A stretch of DNA of 64,000 nucleotides. Source: Chaetoderma sp. LZ-2023a. Its lineage: Eukaryota > Mollusca > Caudofoveata > Chaetodermatida > Chaetodermatidae. The DNA lies in NCBI GenBank assembly GCA_034401795.1, contig CM067369.1, positions 92,272,741 through 92,336,740 of the forward strand. The letters are read 5' to 3'. The notes beneath the pieces were generated by a model. The model searched no databases, was not told where the DNA came from, and saw only the letters and a list, made by a program, of their open reading frames with translations. Below are positions 23,090 through 35,245 of the stretch, in pieces. Position numbers and translations under genes: made by a program. Every line of letters begins with the position of its first letter. Position 1 is the stretch's first letter.

Positions 23090-23171
<82 letters not shown>

Positions 23172-23175
23172 TTAG
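23036..23175. repeat. CAG/CAA-type trinucleotide microsatellite
   Basis: GTAGTAGTAGCAG grades into GCAATAGCAATA and then a pure CAG tract of about 25 units. The long Leu frame on the minus strand is an artefact. Confidence 0.95.
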
Positions 23176-23195
23176 TAGTAGTGGTAGTGGTTGGT

Positions 23196-23590
23196 GGAAA
23201 ATTCTAGATGGCCACCAAAACAATCGACCAATTTGTATATTCGTTCTGATGCCGACACACATAGGGTCCTTCCAGCTGAGATTGATTGAAATCTGGCAAG
23301 CGGTTAATGAGGTGTAGGCTTTTAACTGATTTACCAAAACTTTTGGAAAATCCAAGATGACCACCCAAAAACTGACCAATCAAAATTCTGCATACCAGAT
23401 CTGAAGCCTGCCACCATAGGGTCATTCCGTCCAAGTCTGGTTGAAATCGGCCAAGCAGTTTATGAGGAGTAGCATTTTAAGCGATATCTGGTAAATTTTC
23501 ATAAAATTCAAGATTTTCACACACAAATTTACCAGTCAAAATTCTGTATACAAGTTCTGAAACCTACACCCATAGGGTTCTTTAACATAG
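23196..23590. repeat. Three diverged tandem units of ~150 bp
   Basis: Each unit contains a CCAATCAAAATTCTG-like string, CC(A)CATAGGGT, a TTGAAATC-GGCAAGC block and TGAGGAGTAG. The pattern resembles the larger array at 33740-34735. Confidence 0.65.
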
Positions 23591-24000
23591 GAACGGCTAT
23601 GGCCTTGAGTCTGAATTCTCAGACATATACATTTTTATAAGATTGCAAAGCGGTCACCAATAAAATTATTAATATGTAAACACCTGCGTACATGCGTACA
23701 TGCGTACATACGTACGCACATATATACACACGTACATATATACGTACGACGCACGCACGCGCGCGCAAACATGCATTCATAGATATATACATTTTGGCGT
23801 GCGTATATTTTATTTTACGATTGAGTGTTTGGTTTTGCTCAACACATCGTCTTATATCTCAGGATTGGTTCACTCTATTGGCACTAAACTTGGGCACATG
23901 TTTTCCTCTATCAAGTGGATTTGCAAGTTGGAAATGCAAATTGTAAAAATTTTTACGCCTTGTTGTTTAATTAAGTCATAGCCAAAGCTAACTAAGCTAA

Positions 24001-24275
24001 TGGACTAATCCACTTTTAACTATTCCCCGCCCATCTCTAGCGATTTCTATGCTTGGAACCCAGACTTCCCCGAATCTAATTTTCAAGGTAGCTATACAGG
24101 TGGGCTGCTGAATATAACTAATGCCCATGGCAGCAACAGTGCCCAGTCAAATTTGTTTCAAAATATTCAACAGAACGTTTATTAAATAGTAAAGACGTCA
24201 TTTATGACCTACTTGATTGTGACGTCAGCCTACATGTGACGGAATTGATTATCACGTCATATACTTGACTGACAG
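24001..24275 (+). mobile_element. TGACGTCA MITE, deleted core
   Basis: Both ends and one TGACGTCA (about 24220) are present; part of the left core arm is missing. Confidence 0.65.
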
Positions 24276-24365
24276 ATAGGATTCCTGTATTAATCTTCAT
24301 TATTAACTTCCAAGATCGATGAACAAGGTTGTAGTTATATTTTGAAGCATTCATTCCTTGGGAGC

Positions 24366-24760
24366 AATAGAGGGATCCATTTCTAGCTATACCACGCCTA
24401 CTTCTTGCCCCAACCGCATATAGCTAAGCTCTGCCCACTTTCTAAATGTTGGGAACTATTTATATACTTTGATTCCTGAATTCCCAGAACCACAATTTCG
24501 AGGTAATTTTACAGGTAACTTGTTGCATATTTTGAAACTAATTTGGCTGTGGCAACAGCTCCCAGTCAAATTGGTTTCAAAACATTTAACAAAATGTTTA
24601 TTAAACAATAAATTCTTCAATGACGTGCAGTTCGTACAGTTTATGACAGACTTTCGGATTTTCATTACCAGTTAAACGTCATAATGATTGTGACGTCAGC
24701 TCACTAGCGATATGATTGAATATGACGTCACATACTTGAGTGGCAGATCGGATCCATCCA
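24366..24760 (+). mobile_element. TGACGTCA MITE, full length
   Basis: Complete copy with TGACGTCA at about 24691 and 24723 and a recognisable core stem. Divergent CTATACCACGCC left segment. Confidence 0.7.
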
Positions 24761-24829
24761 GTGTCTTTTGTTAAGGAACTATCAAATTATTTGAGAATTC
24801 AGAATTAACATCGTTACCCTTTAAGCACT

Positions 24830-24990
24830 AAATTACCAGAATCTCAATTTCAAGGTAACTACAGGTAAGATGTTGAATATTATAAACTAATTTGATAGGA
24901 GCCTGTTGATTACATTAGGCAGCAATAACTCGCAGTCAAGCTGATTCAAAAATATTCATCAGGATAGCTACTAAATTGTAAGATTTTCGA
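24830..24990 (+). mobile_element. TGACGTCA MITE, core fragment
   Basis: Only the TTGAATATTATAAACTAAT core arm, loop and a worn complementary arm survive. Confidence 0.5.
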
Positions 24991-25146
24991 ATTCGGTATT
25001 TAGCGTTGAAATGATGATTGACAGGGCTATGCCGATTTTCTCCGAATCGTATCGTTCTAGTGTGACGATTCAATCCTAACCGTTTATCGGTACAGGAAAT
25101 CGTTATCGTTTATCGGTATCGGAATCGGTATAATGTGACCTGGGCT

Positions 25147-25730
25147 TAAGAAACTGACTCTTGTACCAAGTTCAACACGATTCTGACATTTCGCATTAAC
25201 CACAAAATCAACGGATGCCTGTTTCACAGTCAACTATATATCCAGGTCAATTTTGATACACGAACATTATAACTACTTAACTATAGACACCGATCGAACT
25301 CGAAATAGCTAACTAGCATCTTACCGATAGTGGGCCAGCCTCCAGAGTTCGGTGATAAATGCATGGTTAATGCAAAATATGCGTGAAATTAAAATGGCGG
25401 ACAACCCTTAATTGGCAAGGTTAAGCGCACATAAATGTGTGAATACTTCCGTAACTAACTTACCTTTGATGAAATCATGATTTTCTACATTATTCCAATT
25501 GTTATCAAGGCTGCATTGTATCCCCTATTGCCACTGTGTGATGTTTTAGTGTAGCAAAATAGCCATTTTTGTAGTCCAGCAAAACTTCCAATTTTTGTTA
25601 CTAAGGAAGAGTTAGCTAAGACTGGTACCTGGCTCAAAATACTTTCAAATGGTAACTAACTGACTAGGCCTATCTTTGGCGAATTGAACTTGACCACATG
25701 TAACAAACAATATTGGCAGGCTTTGCTCTA
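25147..25730. other. No recognisable feature
   Basis: Spacer without a gene or repeat that I recognise. Confidence 0.4.
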
Positions 25731-25995
25731 ATGGAGAAATCCAGCGTTAGCTATGCCCAACCCATCTCTAGTTAAGCTCGACCCATGCTGTGCCCGAGAG
25801 GGGATCAATCGATCCGGGCACTCTCTGAATCGCAATTTCCAGAGAACTACACAGGTAAGCTGTTGAATATTCTGAAACTAATTTGACTGGGTGCTGTTGC
25901 TACCTGTGGCAGCAACAACACCCAGTCAAATTAGTTTCAAAATATTCAACAGACTGTTTATTAAATGGTAAAGACAAAATTCGTACAACTTGGCG
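25731..25995 (+). mobile_element. TGACGTCA MITE, right-truncated
   Basis: Left end AATCCAGCGTTAGCTATGCCC through a near-perfect core stem, then ATTAAATGGTAAAGAC. The TGACGTCA part is missing. Confidence 0.7.
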
Positions 25996-27381
25996 GACTA
26001 GTTAGCGTATATGATGCGGGCGTGAATGCAGGAATACGCATAGATACGCAAATGCAGTAGTCAGATTTTCACACACACACCCACCACCACCCGCCAAAAA
26101 ATTCAAAGTATCAAATTTTCATATTATATTTGTAAGTTGAGAGTCGCCTTAGAGTGCTAGTCAATCGAATTGGTACACTGCAAAATGATAGAAGCCATGT
26201 GTTTTGACTGTTATGTAACATAGTTCAACATCTGTATTTTATGGTCGGGATATATTGGGATAGCGGTATAAATCACACAGGCGTAGGAAGCGGGTGGTGG
26301 GGGTGGAGAAAGGGGCAGTTGCCCTCCCTACCCACCAAACCTTTGGAGGGGGTGGCGGTGGGTGGGATCGTGAGATGAGTTCACATCTCCCCCCCCCCCC
26401 CCCCACACACACGCATGCACACCTTTTGTGTCTAAACATGAAATTCCATATTTAACCCCACCTCCAACATTACCGCATCCAAACCCCCCAAAATGCTGGA
26501 AATGCCGCCTCAGAGAATTCAGATTTCAAAATTTTCCCGCGTGAGGCCCCTCGCCCCTCACCCCCGACTTAGTGGGGCGGCATAGTATACGAATTGTGCC
26601 ATTGCGGATACAAGCAACAAATTTGACAGACATGTAGAGCTTCTTATGTTGATCATTTTAGGCTATAGAACCATTGTCACATCTTATTTGTGCGCATGCG
26701 TAGTGGACATGTCACTTCCGGTATAAATATCAATCGTTATGATTTAAATAGTCATTGTTTTATTATGAATTGGTTCATTAAACTGCCACCAAATTGCTTC
26801 TAGAATGCCGTTGCACGTTTGCAATCCCTTTTATGGTGGTAAACAAGTAATTAGGTTACAATATAGCGAGCTTGTGTCAAAATAACCAAAGGACATTAAG
26901 CGTAATCAAACAGAATATCATCAATATATTACAAACATTAAGCGTCATCCTGATTACTATATTTACAGACTAACACTGACTATAAGAAACACTCAAATAT
27001 TTACAATTGTGCAACAATGTCAATGAAAATGGTAGCCTAACTGTACGTAATGGCAACATCAAGAACAATAGATGGTATGCTAAACGGGATCAAGTAAAGA
27101 GCATCATATGATAAACCTTATATACAACATATATCAGAGTCTTTCACATACTATAGTTTTAAATAGCAGATGCATATGCCCCATAGCTGCAACCTCTCGA
27201 TTAGTATATTTACAATCTAATATGACTATAGTTATAAGTAACACTCAAATATTTACAATCATGCATCAGTATGTCAGAGAAAATGAGAACCGGGCAATAC
27301 CAAGAACAGTAAACTGGTAGTAGTTCATATTGTATATGAAAAACTAGATCGTCACTTGTTTTGATCACGGATTCACTTTCC
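25996..27381. other. Homopolymer tracts, otherwise no feature
   Basis: CA and C runs at about 26073-26092 and a poly-C then CA run at about 26390-26412. No gene is supported. Confidence 0.45.
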
Positions 27382-30300
27382 TCAGGGGCGTTCACATTCA
27401 CCATTACATTCACAAAGTGCCGTGCATTCAAGCAAATTTCTGAAACATTTACATCGCTCAGTAGCACTCCTCTCAGATAACCGCAAGCTGACAAGTTCAA
27501 ACGCACTTTGTGATACTTGACTATCGGAAATGTCCTCCACAATGGGGAGAATGAACCGTCATCTGATTTCACCCATCCCCATTTTTCGAGCACTGGCAAA
27601 TTTGGATCACAGTTTAACAAGTTACCCCAAACGTGGCCACCTTGATAGGTAGCCCGGAGTACGTGTTGGGTGAATGCTGCTTGCGATGGTGGAAGCTTTT
27701 CCATGGCTCTGCCCCTTTTTAAAACAAGTATTGCCGTGCCATATTGACTCCGTACACGTGCTTGATCTGTCATATAAAATTATTATGAACCTTTGTAGTG
27801 TTTGCAAACATATATCTGTTGGATGATCAGGCACTGTGCTCAATTGTTCAAGGAATGGCGTCACAGCTGGGAAGCTGTTCCAAGTATTCCATGCACTGAC
27901 TTTTCCGTGATCACGAAAGGCAGAAACAGTATCGCACCCAGTGAATGCATCGAAGAATGGAAGGACCCTTGCTCTATTAACACCAATAGCCGAGATATAG
28001 TGTGAGCAGCAATATATCTCGGATGTTTGCCGGTACTAAATTCTAAACAGAGCTCATATATATCTAATTTATGCACTACTGATATCGCAAGTACAACAAC
28101 ATCAGTGTCAACTGTGCGGATCAATACTTTCCTATGGCCTCGTCTAGCAGCGTCAGCAACATGGACAAACAATCGCGTGCCCGCTTCTTCATATGAACAT
28201 GGTGCAAGTGAATTCAAATCTGGACGTAGAGGTGACACGACGACATGCTCACCATTAGTTGCCATGCTCTCTATTCAGTATTCCAGTCAGGACAAGACTG
28301 TGACAAATATTAAAACAATTCCTGCTTGTTTTCATCTACTCATAAGATGTCCTACCAATTTCTTGGCACAGCACAAGATGGAACAACACGTCGGCGTTTG
28401 CCTTTCCCCCGTCTCTTTCAAGTGGTAGATTTAAGACTGCATGCTACATACGTGCCACAAACAGTATAAAGGCGTTCAACCTTCTGTAGTCTTGACACTA
28501 CATAAGACTTGAAGATGCTAAATGCATATTGTGCACTCCAAATGGCTTCAGCATTTGTACGACTGCAGCTCCATCAAGTAGCATGGCAGTTACGTCTGGC
28601 CGTTCAGTATCGGGTTCAGCTATTTCATCGAAGCACTGCAGTTCGGTCTGGCTTTGAAGGTAAACGAAGATTACCACTGTCTGAAATTGAGGGCGGTCAG
28701 GCCTGATTTTCATGTTTGAAAAATTCATCAAGGTCACCACCCCGTGTTTGACAACCAATGTACAGTTTTAAAAACAAAGCACAGTCAGATTTTGCTGAAC
28801 TCAGCTGGCTTTTGATCTTTGGTTTGGCAACGTATTTCCTGAAGCAAACAGTGGCAATTTGTTCTTCGCTATAGTTTCATAAAGAGGCTTATTTCTTTCA
28901 GATTGAACGCTTGCCTGTCTGAATGGCTATTGCGAAGAAGAATGGTCGTGGGAAGAATGGAGATCGTCAGGGAGGTTCCTCTGCACATGCGCGCCTTGTA
29001 AAGCTATATTAACAAATAATTCGGTGTTTCCACCATATTGCTACGCTACGTAGGCATTTAGATGCCGAAACTCTCCCTGACGGGCTCAGCAGGAAGGTGG
29101 AAGAACTGAATGGATTTTGTAAGCCAGCTATGCCAGATGATAACATCTACTTTGCGATCTGGAATGTGAATTTTGAGTGGGCAAAATCTACCATTAAGGT
29201 CATGTTAAATCACTATAATGAACAACTTGGTAGCATTAGAACTGAAGTAGTCCTCACACAGACACCGCCACATTTAAACCTAGGTCGAGCTAAATCCAAT
29301 GCCATACGCTGGGAAAAAACCAATTACAATCGAAAGCTCGACATTAATGCGATTAGTTCCTTTTACGATATTGTGCGATATTGTGCGACCGATAGATCCA
29401 TCTCAGAAACCGACTCACAATATCGCCTACTGAAACATCGCCGCCAGTCACAAGAGCTAACAGTAACGCGGGAATAGAATAGGACTGACAGTCATGGCTG
29501 AAAGTACCATTGAAGTCCTGAACAGAAGTTTGTAGCTCAAACAAATCTCTCCAAACCACCATTGCAGCTTTAGCTAGAAACATCGCTTCTGTATCACTGT
29601 CGTGAGCACAGGCTTTGCCGAGAGCAGGCCCAATGTCAGACTCAAAGGCCTTTGACGTGGGCATTTATACCTGGGATTTTTGACAAAATTCTTTCTTTCA
29701 GTTTGGTAGAGTGAATCCTAATGTCAACTCTCAAACCTAACTGTGCGAGTCTGGCGGTATATAAAGTCACAAGATCTGACAGTTTAAACACTGGGACTAG
29801 ATATGCATCCTCGTGTGTCTCTTCGATATATGAAATTAGTTCTTCTAGGACAATACTATGGATTCTATCGGCTGGAGATTGGTTGGACTGTTCTTTCCGT
29901 TCTAGTCCTCTTGCCCGGTTATAGAGCTTAGCCAGACATTTAGGATGATATTTTGCCTCTATTGCTATCATATCACCTACACTTAATTTTGTGAGAAGGA
30001 CTTTATCTTCTAACATTATTGCAACATTTTCTTACTCTGTAATCTAACCCAAATATAGCTGCTTCACGGTAATCCTTTTCTTCAATTGTATAAACACAAA
30101 AGAAACAAGCAAGCGTTTTAGGATGTACAGTATGTTCACTAGCAGAACGACTGTATCTCTGTTGACCAGCTTCATCTATACATACAAACTTCCGTTTTTC
30201 CGCCCTATTTAGTTTGGTTGTATTGAATTTGAACCAGCATAACTTACGAGGCTCTGTTTGATTTTAGGGTTTCTTCAATATCATCACCATTGTCTAACCG

Positions 30301-30531
30301 TTTCAAATTGATATTAACAGGAAGAATATTAAGTTCATGAAATCGAATCAGGTTTTGTGCAAACAATTTATATCCGAAGTCGACATTTTGTTTCTTTGAT
30401 TTTGCTGGGCATTCCAGGCGATCCTCTGTGTTTTCCTGACATATAATCCGGTTTGTCCAGACAGTATCTTCTACCGAAACTGAAGATGGCCGCGGATCGA
30501 AAAGGTCAACTAGTTTAATACGTTTTGCCAT
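27382..30531 (-). pseudogene. Decayed member of the large multicopy superfamily, nearly full length
   Basis: Reading the minus strand from 30531, conserved blocks appear in order across frameshifts and stops. First comes a start with KLVDLFDPR. Next, CFFC is followed by DYRVRKC and then KLSVGDMIAIEAKYHPKCL; this CxxC...HxxC layout matches residues 101-170 of the intact protein at 60613-63402. Then come IHSTKLKERIL, KACAHDSDTEAMFLAKAA and SIPALLLALVTGGD. After an insertion, RPDVTAMLLDGAAVVQML and KGKRRRVVP follow. Then APCSYEEAGTRLFVHVADAA and VLIRTVDTDVVVLAI look like a PIN/FEN-type nuclease core with paired acidic residues. LPPSQAAFTQHVLRATYQGG follows, and a Cys-rich tail (CKCFRNLLECTALCEC) ends at 27382. 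Function unknown; this copy cannot make the protein. Confidence 0.6.
28923..29390 (+). pseudogene. Fragment of a Penelope-like element ORF1
   Basis: Conceptual translation from the ATG at 28923 starts MAIAKKNGRGKNGD. After a TAA at 29010-29012 it runs LRRHLDAETLPDGLS, then KVEELNGFCKPAMPDDN, W.K....MLNHYNEQL and LGRAKSNAIRWEK. These align without gaps to residues ~35-165 of the intact PLE ORF1 at 47713-49419, for example LREHLASDSLPKSLS and MEEMNSFFCPALRDDE. The similarity ends near 29390, before the proline-rich and SGNH parts. It lies inside and antisense to the superfamily pseudogene, so a related PLE probably inserted there and later lost its 3' part. The nonsense codon shows it is dead. 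Confidence 0.7.
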
Positions 30532-31664
30532 AATTGTTCAGATAATTGGCAATAGAATGGGGGAGGGTAGTATTTACTGGGGTTAAATGAGTTTATTCAT
30601 CACTGAAAAAGGCAGTAGTGAGTTGTGTATCAGAGTCAGCCGTATAGATCAGCATGCTGCATTATGAAGATATATAATGGAACTGGGAACATACATTTAG
30701 CACACAAATAAGGATGCTATTTGCACATACGGGCGGGATGGGGGTTGTTGTGGGGATGTGGTGTGTGGGGTGGAGTTGGGGGGGGGGCAGTGGGGGTGGG
30801 GGTGTCTCCTTAGTTTAAACCAGAATATCCAATAGAATGCGTAACACAAACTAAACGATTAACAAGACTGATTCTTGGGCTTATTAAGCAGACGACAATC
30901 ACAAAAACTAATTTCTAGCCGAAAAAATTGCTTTTAAGTTACTTTGATTCATAGTTTATAAAATTACCCCGGAACATCCATTATCGCACAATCCAGTTTC
31001 GTGCCTTTACAATATGACACTGGACACATTTCTGGCTGTCCTATCTGCCTTACAGCTATCACCTGTATGGCAAATTAATTACGGTAAGCTATTCATATGT
31101 GCTGTGCCCAGTGTGAGTTGGTCTAAGTAGAGCAGCATGGTATAATTGGTATTTAACTAAAATTACGCTATTGTGAATATGTGTACAAACCGTGATAGTA
31201 CAAACGTTTGTCATATTGTGCATGCACATAATATAACAAAGCATGCACATTTACTTATTTCAGTAAGATGTTTATGAATTACCTACATTTACTCGATATT
31301 ATAAATCATTTATTGAAGAATTACCGATTTTAAGAAATCAAGAGTGCTTAAATAGAACCTGTGTGTTTAGCGTTTCGTGCATACGCAATCGTGATATTTG
31401 AAGACGGTTCTATAGTTAGGCATGTTCGTCATTGAAAGTCCTATCATTTCCCCAAATTTCATGCTTGTATCCACAATAGCACAATTCTAGTGATATTTTT
31501 GGCTATGCTGCCCCACTAATTTGGTCTGGCTCTGCCACCCTCCTACTTTTGGACACCTTCCTACACCTATGCGGCGGCGGGTGGTGGTGGTGTTGGTGGT
31601 GTTGGTACCGCTGCCCTTGCTGGATTATGATGGCTGCTGCTGCTGCTGCTGCGGCGGCGGTGGC

Positions 31665-31732
<68 letters not shown>

Positions 31733-32929
31733 AAGGGATAGTGTTTCTTTAAGACAGGCATTTGGCACAGCATTTTGTGGTTTGTGCTCCTATTAGCTAT
31801 TTGAGGTGAAGATTGAAGAGACTATATCTTAAATCCTGTGTCGACACTTTTGAGGTATAAGTCGTCATAGGAACCTACGGCAATGCATTTTAATAATATA
31901 ACTGGGCGACATTTATTTTGCCCAGTCAACAAAATGTGTCGCCTAGTGACTTACTAATCGGCGACAAGGCATTTTGAAATTTTGCTAAGTATAATAGACA
32001 TTTATTTCTAAATATTTAACAACATATTAATGAACGTCCATCTTTGGCCCCCAAATCTTATTTCTAGCAGGGTTGACTGTACGTCTGTCTTAATATTGAA
32101 ATGGTTAAACACGATTTAGCATTGAGATAACGAGATCCTGCTCTGGGAGAGCTGGTGTGCCAGTCATGTCAATCAAATTGTGTGTTGCTTTGTAGCAGTG
32201 CTTATATTTTCTAGGCGATTATAGCCATATGGGCTGGAATGGTGTGGCAGGAAAAGTAGGTGGGGTGGGAGGGGGGGGGGGGGATGGGGGTCGTATGGTC
32301 CCCAACATGACCATGGCGATGATGGTTTTTTTTATAGCAACCCTTTTGAAGTTGCTACAGTTATTTTTCGGCTTAACACATGATCATTACCTCACAGTAA
32401 TATGAGAATACTGTTGATTATCGTGTGACTTGTGTGTGCGTGCGTGCGTGCGTGCTATACTAGAATTGAGAAAAGAATACAGGAGTTTAGTCAGCATTCC
32501 CAGCGTTTTCTGAAATTCTGACCGCCTATGATTACAATATTGCAAATCAATTTAAAAAAATCGGACAAATGGATACACGTGTAAGTGTCAGAAATGAGCC
32601 TGAATGTGTCTCCACAATGTGGTCACTCAAAGAATTGGCTAGGTGGTAATAGATTGTTGAAGCCCACAGCTTAGATATTGTGAATAGGTAAAGTTTACTA
32701 GTGATAGTAACTTCATGTAGTTATTTCGTAGGATAAAACAAGGAAACGGAATAATTTTAAAGCCAACTGAAGGCCCATATTTACCTGTGACTTCTGAGAG
32801 CATTAATATTTCAGAATTTTCGCTGTTGGGGTGTGTGGAAAATACCCCCAGATACACCGACTGATGGCCACTAGCTGAATAAATACACGCAATTTATTAT
32901 TGATTCGTTAGTAAGGCTTTAGTTCTAGA
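30532..32929. other. Intergenic, with G-rich and triplet repeats
   Basis: A very G-rich stretch at about 30728-30806 has many G-runs that could form quadruplexes. (CTG)n then (ATG)n lies at about 31627-31733. A poly-G tract lies at about 32268-32283 and a TGCG run near 32435-32455. No gene is supported; the long Ser/Ala and Leu/Met frames are repeat artefacts. Confidence 0.6.
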
Positions 32930-33030
32930 TTCGCCCCTGCCGGATGGGCTAAATCGCGTCATTCGTGACGTAATTGATTATGACGCGAGCCTACATGTGT
33001 TGATTATGACGTCATAGTATTAACTGAGAA
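32930..33030 (+). mobile_element. TGACGTCA MITE, right-end fragment
   Basis: Contains CGTCATTCGTGACGTAATTGA, one TGACGTCA at about 33007 and a GAAACTGAATTCCTCC right end; the rest is missing. Confidence 0.6.
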
Positions 33031-33739
33031 ACTGAATTCCTCCATAGGGTTAACCAATCCTGAAATATATGCTGCAAAGTAATGTTAAGTGCAAAAACGT
33101 AATGATGAAATACAGAGTTATGTACCGAGGTCAGAGTTCCTTTGACCTTTGACATGGTGACATCGGTTTCTGAATGTCACGCCTCTGCATATAAGCTATC
33201 ATACACCTAGGTTTGGTTACATTTCGATAAAACAATCCTGAAATATATGGTAAAATCTAAAACTTATCGCAATAACATAGCACTAAAAAAAAGGCCCTTG
33301 ACATTTGACGTAAAGACGTCGTTGCCTGCTTCGTCGTGGTATGGTCAATAGTCCATCATAGACTAAGTTATAAGATATAAGGTCAAACAGAATGTACAGA
33401 AAGGTTAACACCAAAAATAAGAGCAGAGTTCAAAGGTTAAGATGACATTGATCTTTCACCTCGTCTTATCCATGTACGCAAGCCGCTTCCTCTTGGCATA
33501 GCCAATCGTGTGTCTAGGTATGGGATCAAGCAATTCTGAAATATAAGAAACAAATATAATGCAAAAGCTGAATACTAAAAGAACAGATTTCAAAGGCCAA
33601 AATGTCCTTGCCTTTAGACTTAGTGATATCCCTGATAGAATAAAATATAAAAAATACAATAGCCTACAATAAGAAAAAGCTCGTAGGAGCGTAGGAGCGC
33701 AGGAGCGTAGGAGCGAACATCTGGAACGTTCCACACCTT
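33031..33739. other. No recognisable gene
   Basis: Repeated phrases such as CAATCCTGAAATATATG and CAAAGGTTAA/CAAAGGCCAA suggest an old diverged tandem structure. Nothing further can be supported. Confidence 0.35.
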
Positions 33740-34735
33740 CAATAGATTTTAAAATTTACTTCTAAAACCTATCATGAGGCGAAACGAAAACCGTCTCTGT
33801 TATGACTGACTTATATAATTATCGCTAGCATACCTCCCTTCGAGCGCTATCAAGGTCAGTTAATAACGGAGTAGTGATTTTAAAATATAAGGGTAGACCA
33901 AAGGAACTTCTAAAACCCAGTATGGTACTGAATCGAAAATTGGGCTCGGACTTATGAAGATAGTGGCCCATCGAATACTATTCACAAATTTTTAGCTAGA
34001 TTCGTTCATTAATAACTGAGGCGTATTAATTTACAATCTAAGGGTGGAGCGCCCTACTAAAACTCATCAGGGTAGTGTTACCCATAGTATATCACTTTAT
34101 CTCAAGTTTGATCAAGATCTGTTCCGCAGTAAGGGAGGAATGTCGATTAAAAAATTTAATGGAGGGGCCCACTACTAAAGCGCAGCATAGCAGTCAATAG
34201 AAAATAAGGCTCCGTTATGATGTCAAGAGTGATGCATAGAATATCCTTCTTACATTTCAATAAGGAGAAATAGCGATTTTAAAATTTAAGGTTTGGGCAC
34301 CCTTCTATAAGCCACTAGGGCAGTGGATCGAAAATCCGGCTCCGTAACCATGTCAAGACTTACCCATAGAATTTCCCTCTAAGGTTTTATCAAGATGCAC
34401 TCTTTAACAACGGAGGTGTAGCGATTTAAAAATTTAATGATGTGGCAGGATGGTGTGCCCTTATAAATCCCATCAGGGGTGATGAATCGAAAATCGGGTT
34501 CCATAATGATGTAATTGCTGTAAATATTTACCCCTAGAATAACCTCTTCATGTTTTATCAGGCTACATTTATCATGAACGGAGGAGTAATGATTTTAACA
34601 TTTAATGGTGGGGCGCCCTACTAAATCCCTGCAAGGCAGTGAATAGAAAAGTGGGCTCCGTACTGATGTTCGAACCTACGCCTAGGATAGGTGTTTGCAG
34701 TTTCAGCAAGATTGGATGAAATCTGAATGAGTAGT
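33740..34735. repeat. Diverged tandem array, about six units of 115-170 bp
   Basis: Each unit has GATTTTAAAATTTAA, then a GGGCGCCC-ACTA-AAA block, CATCAGGG, GAATCGAAAAT-GGCTCCGTA, TGATGTCAAG, TACCCATAGAATA-CC and TTTATCAAGAT, in that order. AAAATTTAA-type anchors recur near 33875, 34030, 34147, 34272, 34421 and 34591. Units are well diverged, so the array is old. Confidence 0.75.
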
Positions 34736-34762
34736 AAAAAAGAAATAAATATAAGTTCACAC

Positions 34763-34763
<1 letters not shown>

Positions 34764-34796
<33 letters not shown>

Positions 34797-34797
34797 G
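34764..34797. repeat. (CAA)n microsatellite
   Basis: About eleven CAA units. Confidence 0.95.
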
Positions 34798-35094
34798 GTT
34801 TAGAGATCCTTTCCGGATCTAGAGACGTAACATTAAAAGAGCTGAGTTGTCAAAATTCAAGATTCAAAATTATTTATTTGCATATTTAGTTATGAATGTC
34901 AAAAAATTACATCAACGAATGCAAGCGTTATGAAGTGGTGGACTCCTCACATAGAAACATTAATTGAAATATGTACATTAGACAAGACCGTTATAGGTTC
35001 ATAGGTCAAATTTAATCCTGAACTTTGACTTAGTGGCTTCCCTGACAGAAAGTCTCCTTCTCTTGATAGAGGCAACGCCGTGCATGTTTGATTT

Positions 35095-35245
35095 GAATGG
35101 AGGATTCCAGTTTATCCTTCAACCACACGAGGTCATAATCAACTACGTCACGTGTAGGATGGCGTCATAATCAAATACCCCATGAATGGTGTAGTTAAGT
35201 TAATCACGAACGCTTAATTAATAATGGACTAAGTGTTGCTAATTT
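35095..35245 (-). mobile_element. TGACGTCA MITE, outer part, interrupted
   Basis: Reversed copy starting ATTCCAGTTTATCC with CGTCATAATCAACTACGTCA and the ATTAATAATGGACTAAGTG segment. It continues at 35549 after an inserted palindrome. Confidence 0.6.

Larger units (their letters stand above)
22372..25146 (+). mobile_element. TIR-bounded DNA transposon with a MADF exon, probably PIF/Harbinger-like
   Basis: The left end starts CCCGGTCACATTGTACCGAT and the right end is its near complement ending GTGACCTGGG. The match runs about 45 bp and includes CGATACCGAT and AACGATAACGA. The left end also carries nearby GATAACGATAACGATTCCG. Inside are a MADF-type exon (22632-22770), a CAG microsatellite, a diverged tandem repeat and three copies of the TGACGTCA MITE. 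MADF-like accessory proteins are typical of PIF/Harbinger elements, and TAA-like flanks fit their 3-bp target sites, though this is not certain. No transposase remains, so it is a deleted element that has collected insertions. Confidence 0.7.

Noticed and set aside
23002..23379. Poly-leucine protein of 125 codons
   Set aside because: CAG microsatellite on the opposite strand, with no gene context.
31521..31796. Short protein with Cys, Leu and Met runs, or poly-Ser/Ala on the other strand
   Set aside because: CTG and ATG triplet repeats; no splice or start context.
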